From Corallococcus carmarthensis (GTDB lineage Bacteria > Myxococcota > Myxococcia > Myxococcales > Myxococcaceae), in NCBI RefSeq assembly GCF_003611695.1, contig NZ_RAWE01000083.1, positions 1-36,351 on the forward strand: DNA of 36,351 nucleotides. Direction: 5' to 3'. The notes under the pieces are model-generated. The model searched no databases. It saw nothing but the letters and a program-made list of their open reading frames with translations, and was not told the DNA's origin. How positions within the stretch are numbered: position 1 is the stretch's first letter; each line of letters begins with the position of its first letter. Shown here one piece after another: positions 1 to 8,581 of this stretch. Made by a program: the position numbers and the translations under genes.

Positions 1-171
1 CCCCCCGGGTGTCCACCAGTGCGCGCCTTCCCGGCGGGCGGGGTGGGACAGTGACGCCTTTCCGACCGCTGGAGACCCGCCAGGGCTTGCCGCCGCTTCG
101 CGGGGACCGGGCGGCTCCCCACCCTCGTGACAGAGGCCGATGGCGGGCCCTCACGGGCGGCGGAACGGGGC

Positions 172-2400
172 ATGGGGCGGACAGGCTGGCGGGTGGGATG
201 GGTGTTCCTCCTGGGACTGTGGACGGCGTGCGGCCGGACGCTGCTGGAGGACGCATCCTCGGAGTTGTTGAGCCGGTGGCCCCCGTCCCTCTGCATGCCC
301 ATGACGTGCGAATCCCAGGGACTGGATTGCGGCTACGCCATCGACGGGTGCGGCGGCACGCTGCACTGTGGCGCGTGCGCGGAAGGCCAGGCCTGCGGCG
401 GGGGCGGCGTGCCCAACGTCTGCGGCCCCATGCCCTGCGTCCCCAGCACCTGCGCGGCGCGGGGCGCCACCTGCGGGTCTCTTTCGGACGGCTGTGACGG
501 GGTGCTCGACTGCGGCACCTGCTCGACGCCGGAGGTCTGCGGCGGCGCCGGCGTGCCCAACGCCTGCGGGCCCCCGGCCTGCGTCCCCGCCACCTGTGAG
601 GCGTCCGGCAAGAACTGCGGCCAGGTCGCGGACGGCTGCGGCGGGGTGCTCGACTGCGGCGTATGCGGGCCGGATGAGACGTGCGGCGGGGGCGGCACGG
701 CCAACGTGTGCGGCCGCGCGCCGTGCGTCCCCACCACCTGCGAGTCCCTGGGCAAGGACTGCGGTCCCGTGTCCGACGGCTGCGGCGGAGTGCTCGACTG
801 CGGCGCGTGCGGCGAGGGGCTCTCCTGCGGCGCGAGCGGCGTGGCCAACGTCTGCGCCACCCCCCTGTGCCAGGAGGCCACCTGCGCCACGCTGGGAAAG
901 AACTGCGGCGAGGTGCTGGACGGCTGCGGCGGCGTCCTGGAGTGCGGTGCCTGCACGGCCGACGCGACGTGCGGCGGCAGGGGCGAGGCCAACGTCTGCG
1001 GCGCCGGCACCTGCGTGCCCACGACCTGCGCGGCCCAGGACAAGGACTGTGGCCGGGTGTCCGACGGCTGCGGCGCGGTGCTGGAGTGCGGAGGCTGCCT
1101 CGGGTCCCACACGTGCGGCGGCGCGGGCGTCCCCAACGTCTGCGGGAAGGCCGCGTGCACGCCGGCCACCTGCGCGGCGCTGGGCAAGAACTGCGGGCAG
1201 GTCGCGGACGGCTGCGGCGGGATGCTCGACTGCGGCGCGTGCGCGGAAGGCCAGGCGTGCGGCGCGGGCGGCACGGCCAACGTCTGCGCGGCACCCGGAT
1301 GCCGGCCGGCCACCTGCGGCTTCCTGGGCGCGACGTGCGGCGCGGTGGCGGATGGCTGCGGCGGCACGCTGGAGTGTGGCGGCTGCACGGCGCCGGAGAC
1401 CTGCGGCGGCACGGGCGTGCCCCACGTCTGCGCGCCTCCGGAGCCCGTGTGCGTGGATCGCGACCTGGGCAGTGTGCTGCCCGTGTCGCTGACGGGCTCC
1501 ACCGTGGAGGCCCGGGACGACCACGCCGCTTCCTGTGGAGGCGCCGGTGCGCCGGACCGGGGCTACCTGTGGACGGCGCCGCGGGCGGGCACCTTCACCT
1601 TCGACACGGCCCGCTCGGCGGTGCGGTCGGTCATCGCCGTCCACGCGGACGGCTGTGGCGGCCAGGAGCTGGCCTGCGCGTCGGGCGGCATCAGCTACGG
1701 CGGTGGGGCCCGGGTGGCGGTGACGCTGACGCAGGGCCAGCGGGTCCTGGTGACGGTGGACGCCCTGGCCGGCGAGTCCTTCACGCAGGGCTCCTTCCAG
1801 CTGCACATCGACGAACTGCGCTCCAGCGAGGCCGGCGCCTGCTTCGACAACATGGACAACGACGGGGACCGCTGGGTGGACTGCGCGGACACCGAGTGCC
1901 GCGATGAGCCCCGCTGCAAGGGCCAGGGCTGCGCCCACCACGACCTGGGCAGCGCCCTGCCCGTCACCTTCCAGGGGGAGACGGCCCTCTCCGGCGACGG
2001 CTTCCAGGGCACCTGCGGCGCGCTGCTCCAGCAGGACCGCGCCCACCTGTGGACGGCGCCCCGCGCGGGCACCTTCGTCTTCGACACCTCGCCCGGCGGC
2101 GACCCGGACGCGGGCGGCCACGCCCTGTACCTCCTCACCGGCTGCCGGGGCACGGAGCTGGGCTGCTCCGCACACCCACATCCCACCACCAAAGGGGCCC
2201 CCGCGCTGAAGCTCACCCTGGCCCAGGGGCAGACGGTGCTGGTGGTGGTGGACGGCATGGCCCGGCCGGACCGGGACACCCCCATCCGCTACACCCTCCA
2301 CGTCACCGAGTGGGCCGCCTCCGAGGCCGGCCACTGCCACGACGGCGCGGACAACGACGCGGACGGCCGGGCCGACGACGCGGACCCGGACTGCCGCTGA
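172..2400 (+). CDS. Cys-rich repeat lipoprotein with two PPC-like domains
   Basis: The protein has 742 residues from the ATG at 172; an in-frame GTG at 127 would put 15 polar residues ahead of the signal peptide, so 172 is preferred. A short basic stretch and hydrophobic core end in LWTAC, a lipobox, so this is probably an outer-membrane lipoprotein. Residues about 41-423 hold eight tandem modules of about 46-48 residues with the pattern TC-x3-G-x2-CG-x3-DGC-x-G-x-L-x-CG-x-C and a closing NVCG. Two modules follow (about 427-553 and 586-713) that start with DLGS and carry WTAPRAGTF-FDT and a GQ-VLV-VD strand, as in bacterial pre-peptidase C-terminal (PPC) domains. Each ends with an acidic Cys motif around DNDGD or DNDAD, like calcium-binding loops of secreted proteins. 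The function is unknown; adhesion or surface binding is inference. Confidence 0.85.
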   Translation: MGRTGWRVGWVFLLGLWTACGRTLLEDASSELLSRWPPSLCMPMTCESQGLDCGYAIDGCGGTLHCGACAEGQACGGGGVPNVCGPMPCVPSTCAARGATCGSLSDGCDGVLDCGTCSTPEVCGGAGVPNACGPPACVPATCEASGKNCGQVADGCGGVLDCGVCGPDETCGGGGTANVCGRAPCVPTTCESLGKDCGPVSDGCGGVLDCGACGEGLSCGASGVANVCATPLCQEATCATLGKNCGEVLDGCGGVLECGACTADATCGGRGEANVCGAGTCVPTTCAAQDKDCGRVSDGCGAVLECGGCLGSHTCGGAGVPNVCGKAACTPATCAALGKNCGQVADGCGGMLDCGACAEGQACGAGGTANVCAAPGCRPATCGFLGATCGAVADGCGGTLECGGCTAPETCGGTGVPHVCAPPEPVCVDRDLGSVLPVSLTGSTVEARDDHAASCGGAGAPDRGYLWTAPRAGTFTFDTARSAVRSVIAVHADGCGGQELACASGGISYGGGARVAVTLTQGQRVLVTVDALAGESFTQGSFQLHIDELRSSEAGACFDNMDNDGDRWVDCADTECRDEPRCKGQGCAHHDLGSALPVTFQGETALSGDGFQGTCGALLQQDRAHLWTAPRAGTFVFDTSPGGDPDAGGHALYLLTGCRGTELGCSAHPHPTTKGAPALKLTLAQGQTVLVVVDGMARPDRDTPIRYTLHVTEWAASEAGHCHDGADNDADGRADDADPDCR
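292..1440 (+). repeat. Eight tandem in-frame Cys-rich coding repeats (about 141-144 bp each)
   Basis: Eight consecutive units each encode about 46-48 residues with eight conserved Cys positions and the core DGCGG. Units differ at many synonymous and variable positions, for example GKNCGQVADG against GKDCGPVSDG, so the array is protein-level and old enough to have diverged. It is not a simple satellite or CRISPR array. Unit number could vary between strains by recombination. Confidence 0.9.
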
Positions 2401-2486
2401 GCCTGACGCGCCGTGCCACAACCGGCGTCCCACACCCACCTTCTCAGTACATGTGAGGTGCTACGCAACTGATCGGCAGCCGGTGC

Positions 2487-2492
2487 GATAAT
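2487..2492 (+). promoter_or_regulatory. Possible -10 element upstream of the Ala/Lys-rich protein gene
   Basis: GATAAT stands out as an A/T-rich hexamer in a GC-rich gap, 62 bases before the ATG at 2555. I see no good -35 box at 16-18 bp spacing, so this is only a candidate. Confidence 0.25.
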
Positions 2493-2554
2493 CCCGGCAA
2501 GTCGTCAGCAGCCCTTCCCAACCTTTCCTCGAACTCCGACGAGGGAGCCCCCAA

Positions 2555-3568
2555 ATGAGCTTCATCGACCGCGCCCGCAGTGCCGTCAGCAACACCATCC
2601 GCCAGGTGCAGCAGGACCCCATCAAGGCGGCGAAGGACATCGGGACGCAGGCGAAGAAGGGCTACGACACCTTCACGAAGGTGAAGACGGCCGTGAAGGA
2701 CGGCTTCGACAACGTCAAGAGCCTGAAGACGGACGGCTTCAAGGCGACGTTGAAGGGCAACGTCGACAAGATGGTCTCCAAGGCCATGGACCCGAAGACC
2801 AAGCTCGACCTCAAGGGCAAGCTGGGCATCGCGGGCAAGGCCTTCGGCACCATCACCAGCGCCGCGAAGTTCGTGGGCCAGGCCGGCACGGCCATCAGCG
2901 ACGTGCGCAACGCCGTGCGCTCCGGCAGCAGCGAGGACTGGAACAAGGCGCTGGGCTCTGTCGCCACCGCCGGCAAGACCGCGGTCGGCACCGTCAAGGG
3001 TGGCCTGGAGCTGGCCCGTGACGCGACCAAGTTCGGCAGCGCGTACAAGGCCGCCAGCGGCGCCTTCAAGGCCGCGGTCCCGGGCGCCGGCCCCAAGCTG
3101 GCCCGTGCCGCCGCCGGCGCCGCCGCCAAGGCCGCCTTCGAGGGTGGCGCGAGCTCCGCCATCAAGAACGGCGTGCGCACCGCGCTGAAGACCGCTGTCG
3201 GCGAGAGCGGCGTGGCCCTGAAGGCCGCCACGGGCACCGCGACCCGCGCCGCCGCCCGCGCCGCCTTGTCCGAGGGTGGCAAGGCCGCCGCCAAGGCCGG
3301 TGCGTCCGCCGCCGCCCGCGCCGCCGGGGGCACCCTGGCCAAGGCCGCTGGCCGCTTCGCCCCGGGCGCCAACATCGCCATCGCCGCCTTCGACACGGCG
3401 AACGCGGTCTCCACCCTGCGCGACCCGAACGCCAGCACCACCAAGAAGGTCACGGGCGTCATCACGGCCGTGGGCTCCATCGCCGCCGCCACCAACATCC
3501 CGGTGGTCAGCCAGGTGGGCGCCGCCGTCTCCGCCGTCTCCAGCTTCGTCGGCGGCCTGTTCGGCTAA
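2555..3568 (+). CDS. Ala/Gly/Lys-rich protein of unknown function
   Basis: The protein has 337 residues. The ATG at 2555 is preceded by GAGGGAG (2541-2547) at 7-base spacing, so the start is well supported. There is no signal peptide. The N-terminal third is a charged amphipathic helical region (RARSAVSNTIRQVQQ and onward). The middle, about residues 150-270, is dominated by Ala, Gly and Lys in short heptad-like blocks such as AAAKAG and AARAAG. The last 70 residues are hydrophobic and Gly/Ala-rich (IAAATNIPVVSQVGAAVSAV, then a tail ending in GGLFG), as in glycine-zipper or membrane-active helices. No Cys is present. I do not recognise the family. A membrane-inserting, scaffold or spore/coat role would be guesswork. 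It appears monocistronic and is followed by a strong terminator. Confidence 0.8.
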   Translation: MSFIDRARSAVSNTIRQVQQDPIKAAKDIGTQAKKGYDTFTKVKTAVKDGFDNVKSLKTDGFKATLKGNVDKMVSKAMDPKTKLDLKGKLGIAGKAFGTITSAAKFVGQAGTAISDVRNAVRSGSSEDWNKALGSVATAGKTAVGTVKGGLELARDATKFGSAYKAASGAFKAAVPGAGPKLARAAAGAAAKAAFEGGASSAIKNGVRTALKTAVGESGVALKAATGTATRAAARAALSEGGKAAAKAGASAAARAAGGTLAKAAGRFAPGANIAIAAFDTANAVSTLRDPNASTTKKVTGVITAVGSIAAATNIPVVSQVGAAVSAVSSFVGGLFG

Positions 3569-3592
3569 AGCCGGTGCGGTAGGCAGCAACGC

Positions 3593-3641
3593 AGGGCCCC
3601 GGGCGGCGAACGCCCGGGGATGTCCCCAGGGGGGCCTTTTC
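3593..3641 (+). terminator. Rho-independent terminator
   Basis: A perfect 9-bp stem, CCCCGGGCG (3597-3605) and CGCCCGGGG (3611-3619), has a GCGAA loop. It is followed by a second G/C arm and CCTTTT ending at 3640. It lies 24 bases after the stop of the Ala/Lys-rich protein gene and should isolate it from the chaperone gene downstream. Confidence 0.8.
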
Positions 3642-3723
3642 TGGTAGGCACCGTGACCGTGTGAGACGCACTCGTTTCAATCCCCTCTGGGACCACGGTC
3701 GCTACCTGCCAGGAGGCCCTCCG

Positions 3724-4932
3724 GTGGCCACGAAGAAGAACCCCCCCGAGAAGTCGCCGGCCTCCGCCGCCAAGGCACCCGGCCCGTCTTCCGCTCCGGC
3801 GAAGCCGGCGAAGTCCGCCGCCGCCCCTTCCTCCAGCAGCAAGCCTCCGGAAGCGCCCGCCGCCGTCGCGGCCGAGACTCCCGTGCGGCAGCTGGTGCAG
3901 CGGCTGCCCGTGGCGCCCGGCCTGGGCCACCAGGCGGACCTGCCGGACGTGAAGGCCCCCTCGCTGGAGAACCTGAACATCCGCGTGCCGGTGGGCGAGG
4001 ACCTCACGGAGGAGGACCTCCTGGAGCGCTTCCACGAGCTGGCCCGCGCGAAGGCGGAGGTCCGGGAGCGCGCGGAAGGCGAAGCGCTGGTCATGGGCGA
4101 CGACGTGCGGCTCGACATCCTGGGCTACGCCAACGGCCGCCTCATCCCGCTGAGCTCGCGCGTGGGCTACTGGATGGAGCTGGCGCCCCAGGTGATGCTG
4201 CCCGGCTTCTCGGAGGTCATCGCCGAGGCCAGCGTGGGCGACAGCGTGGAGGTGGGGCTGGTGCTGCCGGACAACTACCCGGCGGAGCAGCTGCGCGGCA
4301 TGCCGGCGCGCTTCCTGGTGGACGTGCGCGGCGCGCGCGAGGTGCGCATGCCCGACACGGAGTCGGACGCGTTCCTGAAGCTGCTGGGCCGCGGCTCCAC
4401 GCATGAAGAGGTCATGAGCTCCATCGTGGAAGAGATGGAAGGCGAGATGGCCGACATGCTCTGGGTGGACGCGCGCAACCGGGTGCTGGACGAAATCGTC
4501 GCCCGCTCCAACGTCACCGTCCCCAAGCCGCTGGTGGACGAGGAGATCCGCCGCCGCTGGCACCAGGCGGAGGGCGAGGTCCTGGCGCAGAAGTTCTTCA
4601 GCCTGGAGGAGCAGCAGGAGGCGCTGGACGGTTGGCTGCACCACCCGGGCATCCGCGACGACGTGGAGCGCCGTCTCAAGATTGCCCTGGTGCTCCGCGC
4701 CATCGCGCAGCGGGACAAGCTCCAGCTCACGCCGCAGGCCGCGCTGGAGCTGCTCAAGGAGTCCTCGGAGCCCTTCGGAATCACCGAGGCGCAGCTGCGC
4801 GAGTCCATGGCGGACCCGGCCGCGTCCGCGCAGATGACCGACGTCGCGTGGCACCTGCTCGCCGTGGAGCACGTGATGACGCAGGCGAAGGTGACCTTCG
4901 AGGGCGCCGAGGAAGGGCTCGCCCAGGCCTGA
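3724..4932 (+). CDS. Trigger-factor-like chaperone/PPIase lacking the ribosome-binding domain
   Basis: The GTG start at 3724 has AGGAGG (3711-3716) 7 bases upstream; another in-frame GTG at 3661 has no such site. The 402-residue protein begins with about 55 residues rich in Lys, Pro, Ala and Ser. About residues 125-220 match the FKBP-like domain of trigger factor: GDDVRLDILGY, then MLPGFSEVI, LPDNYPAEQLRG and FLVDVRGAREVRMP. About 220-395 match its helical chaperone arms (NRVLDEIVARSNVTVPKPLV). The N-terminal ribosome-docking module with the GFRKGK-type loop is not seen. The protein may therefore be a ribosome-free holdase or a specialised paralogue; this is inference. It converges with the next gene across a 27-bp gap. 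Confidence 0.85.
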   Translation: MATKKNPPEKSPASAAKAPGPSSAPAKPAKSAAAPSSSSKPPEAPAAVAAETPVRQLVQRLPVAPGLGHQADLPDVKAPSLENLNIRVPVGEDLTEEDLLERFHELARAKAEVRERAEGEALVMGDDVRLDILGYANGRLIPLSSRVGYWMELAPQVMLPGFSEVIAEASVGDSVEVGLVLPDNYPAEQLRGMPARFLVDVRGAREVRMPDTESDAFLKLLGRGSTHEEVMSSIVEEMEGEMADMLWVDARNRVLDEIVARSNVTVPKPLVDEEIRRRWHQAEGEVLAQKFFSLEEQQEALDGWLHHPGIRDDVERRLKIALVLRAIAQRDKLQLTPQAALELLKESSEPFGITEAQLRESMADPAASAQMTDVAWHLLAVEHVMTQAKVTFEGAEEGLAQA

Positions 4933-4959
4933 AGCCGTTCCCCGGGCGGCGCCCCTGCC

Positions 4960-5457
4960 CTACCCCGCCGGGTTCTTGGGCGCGGGAGGCTGCCCGGGCG
5001 CGACGAAGGTGCCCGTCGTGGGGTCTATCTGCCAGGCCGAGTACTGGTGCGTGAGTACGTCGCGCACCTGCCCCTGCTCGTAGCAGACCGAGTACACGAC
5101 GAAGACCTCGTTCACGAAGTTGGGCCGGCCGTAGCGGTAGCAGTCCTGCTCGCCCTGCTTCTGGAGCGTGAGCGGGTTGCCCAGCAGGCCTCCCACCTCC
5201 TGGGTGGTCATGCCCGCGCGCAGCACCTTGATGCCGTGCGGGGTGACGACGGAGAAGGACGTCCCGTTGGCGCGCCACAGGGTGAAGAAGCCCAGGGCCA
5301 GCACCACCGGCACCGCGGCGGCCACGAACCAGGTGAAGGTGAAGCGGCCGGACTTCTTCTGGGCCCCTTCGCGGAAGGCCGTGAACAGGGCGTCCGGAGA
5401 CGTGTCCGCCGGGACACCGTCTGGAACGGGCTGAAGCGGGGGATTGGAAGTGCTCAC
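4960..5457 (-). CDS. Single-TM protein with BamE/SmpA-like segment
   Basis: The protein has 165 residues. The only usable start in the open frame is GTG at 5457; an in-frame stop lies at 5475-5473. A purine-rich AAGAAGG abuts the GTG, closer than usual. Residues about 42-62 (FTWFVAAAVPVVLALGFFTLW) form one membrane helix after a cytoplasmic N-terminus of about 40 residues. The outside part carries GIKVLRAGMTTQEVGGLLGN, the hallmark turn of the SmpA/OmlA (BamE) fold, and two Cys (QDCYRYG, VYSVCYE) that could form a disulfide. This is not BamE itself, since there is no lipobox. A small envelope protein of unknown role is the fair call. Confidence 0.7.
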   Translation of the reverse strand: MSTSNPPLQPVPDGVPADTSPDALFTAFREGAQKKSGRFTFTWFVAAAVPVVLALGFFTLWRANGTSFSVVTPHGIKVLRAGMTTQEVGGLLGNPLTLQKQGEQDCYRYGRPNFVNEVFVVYSVCYEQGQVRDVLTHQYSAWQIDPTTGTFVAPGQPPAPKNPAG

Positions 5458-5461
5458 CCTT

Positions 5462-5493
5462 CTTGAATGCCGTCACTTCCCGCCGGATTCAAG
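5462..5493. promoter_or_regulatory. Inverted repeat in the divergent ppk1 upstream region
   Basis: CTTGAAT (5462-5468) and ATTCAAG (5487-5493) are perfect 7-bp inverted half-sites separated by 18 bases. They sit beside the minus-strand start at 5457 and about 175 bp before ppk1. The spacing suits a dimeric regulator, but no family can be named. Confidence 0.3.
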
Positions 5494-5667
5494 CGATGGG
5501 CTGCCAGAGAGTCCACAGCCCGCCCGCCTCGCCGGCCAATGCCGGAGTCGTCCAGGGTGGGATACGCCCGGATGTCCGGTTCCGGGCCAGCCGTGCGAGT
5601 TCACAATTCGCGCGGTGTAGGGCTGCTAGAGGGCACACCCGAGGCTCATCTCGAGGAGTCACACGTC

Positions 5668-7833
5668 ATGGCGAAGCGCGCCGCCGCGAAAAACACCGCC
5701 CAGAAGACCCTGGACCGGGATGTCGTTCCCCCGGGCACGGAGGTGCCGGACAGCGGCCTGTTCTTCAACCGGGAGCTGTCGTGGCTGGCCTTCAACGACC
5801 GGGTGCTGCAGCTGGCCGAGTCGCCGGAGGTGCCGCTGATGGAGCGGATGAAGTTCACCTCCATCTACGCGCGCAACCTGGATGAGTTCTTCATGATCCG
5901 CGTGGCGCGGCTGCACGAGCAGATCGCCGCGCGCGTGGGCCGCCTGGTGCCGGACGGCGCGTCCCCGGGCGACACGCTGGACAAGCTGCACACGGGCATC
6001 CTGGAGCAGGGCCGGCGACACGCGGACTGCTTCGAGAAGGTCCTGCGCCCCGCGCTGGCGGAGAAGGGGCTGCGCATCCTGTCCATGAAGGAGCTGGACG
6101 CGGATCAACGCGCGCAGGTGGATCAGCGCTTCCGCGAGCAGATCTTCCCCGTGCTCACGCCGCTGGCCATCGGGCTGGGGCGGCACTTCCCGTACATCTC
6201 CAACCTGTCCCTGAGCCTCGCGGTGCTGCTGCGCGACCCGGTGGCGGAAGAGGAGAGCGTGGCGCGGGTGAAGGTGCCCAAGGAGATCTTGCCCCGCTTC
6301 GTGCCGCTCAAGGGGGGCACGCTCTTCGTGCCGCTGGAGGAGATCATCGCGCAGCACCTGGGGGACCTGTTCCCCGGGATGGAGGTCCTCAACTGGAGCC
6401 TGTTCCGCGTGACGCGCGACGCGGACTTCACCGTATCCGAGGACGCGGAGGACCTGCTCAAGGCGGTGGAGACGGAGCTGAGCCAGCGCCGCTTCGGGGA
6501 CGTCATCCGCCTGGAGATCCAAGCGGGGATGAACGCGAAGCTGCTGGAGCCGCTGGTGGAGGCGCTGACGCTGGAGCCCCGGCAGGTGTACGAGGAGCAC
6601 GGCCTGCTGGACCTGGCGGACGTGATGTCGCTGGCGATGACGCCGGGCTTCTCCGAGCAGCGGGACCCGCCGTGGACGCCGGTGACGCAGGCACGGCTGC
6701 GCACGGACAACGAGTCCCCGGACGGCGGGGGCACGGTGATGTCCGCGATGCGCCGCGGCGACCTGCTGGTGCACCACCCCTACGAATCCTTCGCCTCCTC
6801 GGTGGAGCGCTTCGTGAGCGAGGCGGTGGAGGACCCGGACGTGCTGGCGCTGAAGCAGACGGTGTACCGCACGTCGGACAGCTCCCCGCTGGTGCCCGCG
6901 CTCATCCGCGCCACGGAGCACGGCAAGCAGGCGGTGTGCATGGTGGAGCTGAAGGCGAGATTCGACGAGCGCACCAACATCCGCTGGGCGAACGCGCTGG
7001 AAGAGGCGGGCGTGCACGTCGTGTACGGGATTCCCAGCCTGAAGACGCACGCGAAGGCCATCCTCATCGTGCGGCGCGAGGGCGAGCGGGTGCGGCACTA
7101 CGTGCACATCGGCACGGGCAACTACAACCCGAAGACGGCGCGGCTCTACACGGACCTGGGGTTGTTCACCACGGATCCGGACATTGGCGCGGACGTGGCG
7201 GACGTCTTCAACTTCCTCACCGGCTTCGGCCGGCCGCGCTCCTTCCGCAAGCTGCTGGTCGCGCCGCTGACCATGCGCGAAGGGCTGATGGAGGAGATCA
7301 AGAAGACCGTCGCGGCGCACACGGCGGAGACGCCGGCGCGCATCCTGATGAAGATGAACGCGCTGGTGGACCCGGGCATCATCCGCGCCCTCTACGACGC
7401 GTCCCGCGCGGGCGTGCGCGTGGAGCTCAACGTGCGCGGCATCTGCTGCTTGAGGCCGGGGCTGCAGGGCGTGTCGGAGAACATCCGGGTGGTGTCCAAC
7501 CTGGGCCGCTTCCTGGAGCACCCGCGCATCTACACCTTCGAGCGGGGCCCCACGTCGCGCTGCTACATCGGCTCCGCGGACATGATGCCGCGCAACCTGG
7601 ACCACCGCGTGGAGATATTGGCGCCGGTGGAGGATCCCGCCCTGGCCGCGCAGGTGCGCGACGTGGTGGAGCGATGCATGGTGGACACCAGCGGCGCATG
7701 GGAGCTGTCCTCCGACGGCACGTGGCGGCGGCGCACCGCCGCCACGCCCAACGACAAGCGCTCCGCTCAGGGAGAGCTCATGGAGCGCGCGCTCCGCATG
7801 GTCCAGATGCAGAGCGGGCGCCCCGTGGGGTGA
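5668..7833 (+). CDS. ppk1: Polyphosphate kinase 1
   Basis: This enzyme reversibly transfers the gamma phosphate of ATP to polyphosphate. The start chosen is ATG 5668, with GAGGAG (5653-5658) 9 bases upstream; the frame is open back to 5467, but the extra residues look non-coding. The 721-residue length is typical of PPK1. FFNRELSWLAFNDRVLQLA opens the N-terminal domain at about residue 32 and ARNLDEFFMIRVA follows. In the C-terminal PLD-like domains, VHIGTGNYNPKTARLYTD carries His480, equivalent to the autophosphorylated His435 of E. coli. FLEHPRIYTF carries His618, probably the second catalytic His. SADMMPRNLDHRVE closes the domain. It converges with a small lipoprotein gene 24 bp away. Myxobacterial polyphosphate metabolism is linked to stress and development, but nothing in the neighbourhood adds to that. 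Confidence 0.97.
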   Translation: MAKRAAAKNTAQKTLDRDVVPPGTEVPDSGLFFNRELSWLAFNDRVLQLAESPEVPLMERMKFTSIYARNLDEFFMIRVARLHEQIAARVGRLVPDGASPGDTLDKLHTGILEQGRRHADCFEKVLRPALAEKGLRILSMKELDADQRAQVDQRFREQIFPVLTPLAIGLGRHFPYISNLSLSLAVLLRDPVAEEESVARVKVPKEILPRFVPLKGGTLFVPLEEIIAQHLGDLFPGMEVLNWSLFRVTRDADFTVSEDAEDLLKAVETELSQRRFGDVIRLEIQAGMNAKLLEPLVEALTLEPRQVYEEHGLLDLADVMSLAMTPGFSEQRDPPWTPVTQARLRTDNESPDGGGTVMSAMRRGDLLVHHPYESFASSVERFVSEAVEDPDVLALKQTVYRTSDSSPLVPALIRATEHGKQAVCMVELKARFDERTNIRWANALEEAGVHVVYGIPSLKTHAKAILIVRREGERVRHYVHIGTGNYNPKTARLYTDLGLFTTDPDIGADVADVFNFLTGFGRPRSFRKLLVAPLTMREGLMEEIKKTVAAHTAETPARILMKMNALVDPGIIRALYDASRAGVRVELNVRGICCLRPGLQGVSENIRVVSNLGRFLEHPRIYTFERGPTSRCYIGSADMMPRNLDHRVEILAPVEDPALAAQVRDVVERCMVDTSGAWELSSDGTWRRRTAATPNDKRSAQGELMERALRMVQMQSGRPVG

Positions 7834-7857
7834 GAGCCCCAGGGCTCGGGTGGCGGC

Positions 7858-8457
7858 TCAAATCTCGTGGTTCACCAGGTTGAACACCGCGATGCGGTGC
7901 GACTGGGGGAACAGCACGATGAACAGGTGGTTCCAGTCATGCGCGCCCGGGGCCACCAGGTAGGACGAATAGAAGTAGCGGATCTGCACCTGCTCCGTGC
8001 CGTTGCCCAGCTCGGTGAGCAGGTGCGGGTCCAGCGCGTCGAAGAAGAAGAGCGTGTCGGACAGCGTGCTGAACGGCACGGTGCCCCGGTCCTGCCAGTT
8101 GATGCGGCTCTGCTCCCGCGGGTCCTGCTGCATCAGCGCGAACACCGACTCCACCGCGTCCGACAGCGTGGGCGCCTGCGTGGACGACCAGGGGAAGCCG
8201 TAGACGTCCAGCGTGCCGTCACACCAGTTGTAGTACGAGTCGCACTCCTCGTTGCCGGCCTCCATGTCCGACTCCAGCAGCGGCGTCGGACCTTCCCACT
8301 CCAGCTCGATCTGGCTCAGCTTCGACTCCACCGCGCGCACGGACTGGGTGGACTCGGGCGCCGGCGTGGGCTCCTGCGTCGGGGTGGGCGCGGTGTTGCA
8401 CGCGCCCAGGAACAGCGCGGAAGCCAGCACGGACCACTGCACGGTGTGTCGGAACAT
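7858..8457 (-). CDS. Small lipoprotein of unknown function
   Basis: The protein has 199 residues from the ATG at 8457; upstream on the minus strand GAGG lies about 8 bases away. The leader MFRHTVQWSVLASALFLGAC ends in a lipobox (LGAC), followed by a Pro/Thr/Glu-rich linker (TPTQEPTPAPEST) of the kind that tethers a domain to the outer membrane. The mature part is rich in aromatic residues, with two Cys (EECDSYYNWCDG) and a compact end (YFYSSYLVAPGAHDWNHLFIVLFPQ). No catalytic motif or known family is recognised. The open frame continues upstream but without signal-peptide character. Confidence 0.75.
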   Translation of the reverse strand: MFRHTVQWSVLASALFLGACNTAPTPTQEPTPAPESTQSVRAVESKLSQIELEWEGPTPLLESDMEAGNEECDSYYNWCDGTLDVYGFPWSSTQAPTLSDAVESVFALMQQDPREQSRINWQDRGTVPFSTLSDTLFFFDALDPHLLTELGNGTEQVQIRYFYSSYLVAPGAHDWNHLFIVLFPQSHRIAVFNLVNHEI

Positions 8458-8581
8458 GTCTACAACCTCGGGGGGATGAAGCGGGGAGCCCCGCCTGTGC
8501 CACAGCCCCCTCCCCCCCTCAAGCCACAACACGTCACCCGTGCACGTGTCACCGCGCCGTGACGCGCGGGGTTGGAAATCT

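Noticed and set aside
1..171. Gene at the left edge
   Set aside because: Open frames here lack a ribosome-binding site, known motif or consistent codon bias; I see nothing supportable before 172.
292..1440. Possible CRISPR or satellite array
   Set aside because: The repeats are about 141-144 bp, in frame, have no spacers and encode conserved Cys modules.
151..2439. Minus-strand open frame through the Cys-rich repeat gene
   Set aside because: The repeat structure, lipobox and conserved Cys all read on the plus strand; the antisense translation is Ala/Arg-rich.
7834..7857. Terminator between ppk1 and the convergent lipoprotein gene
   Set aside because: GAGCCC-CA-GGGCTC is only a 6-bp palindrome with a 2-base loop and no T-tract; too weak to call.
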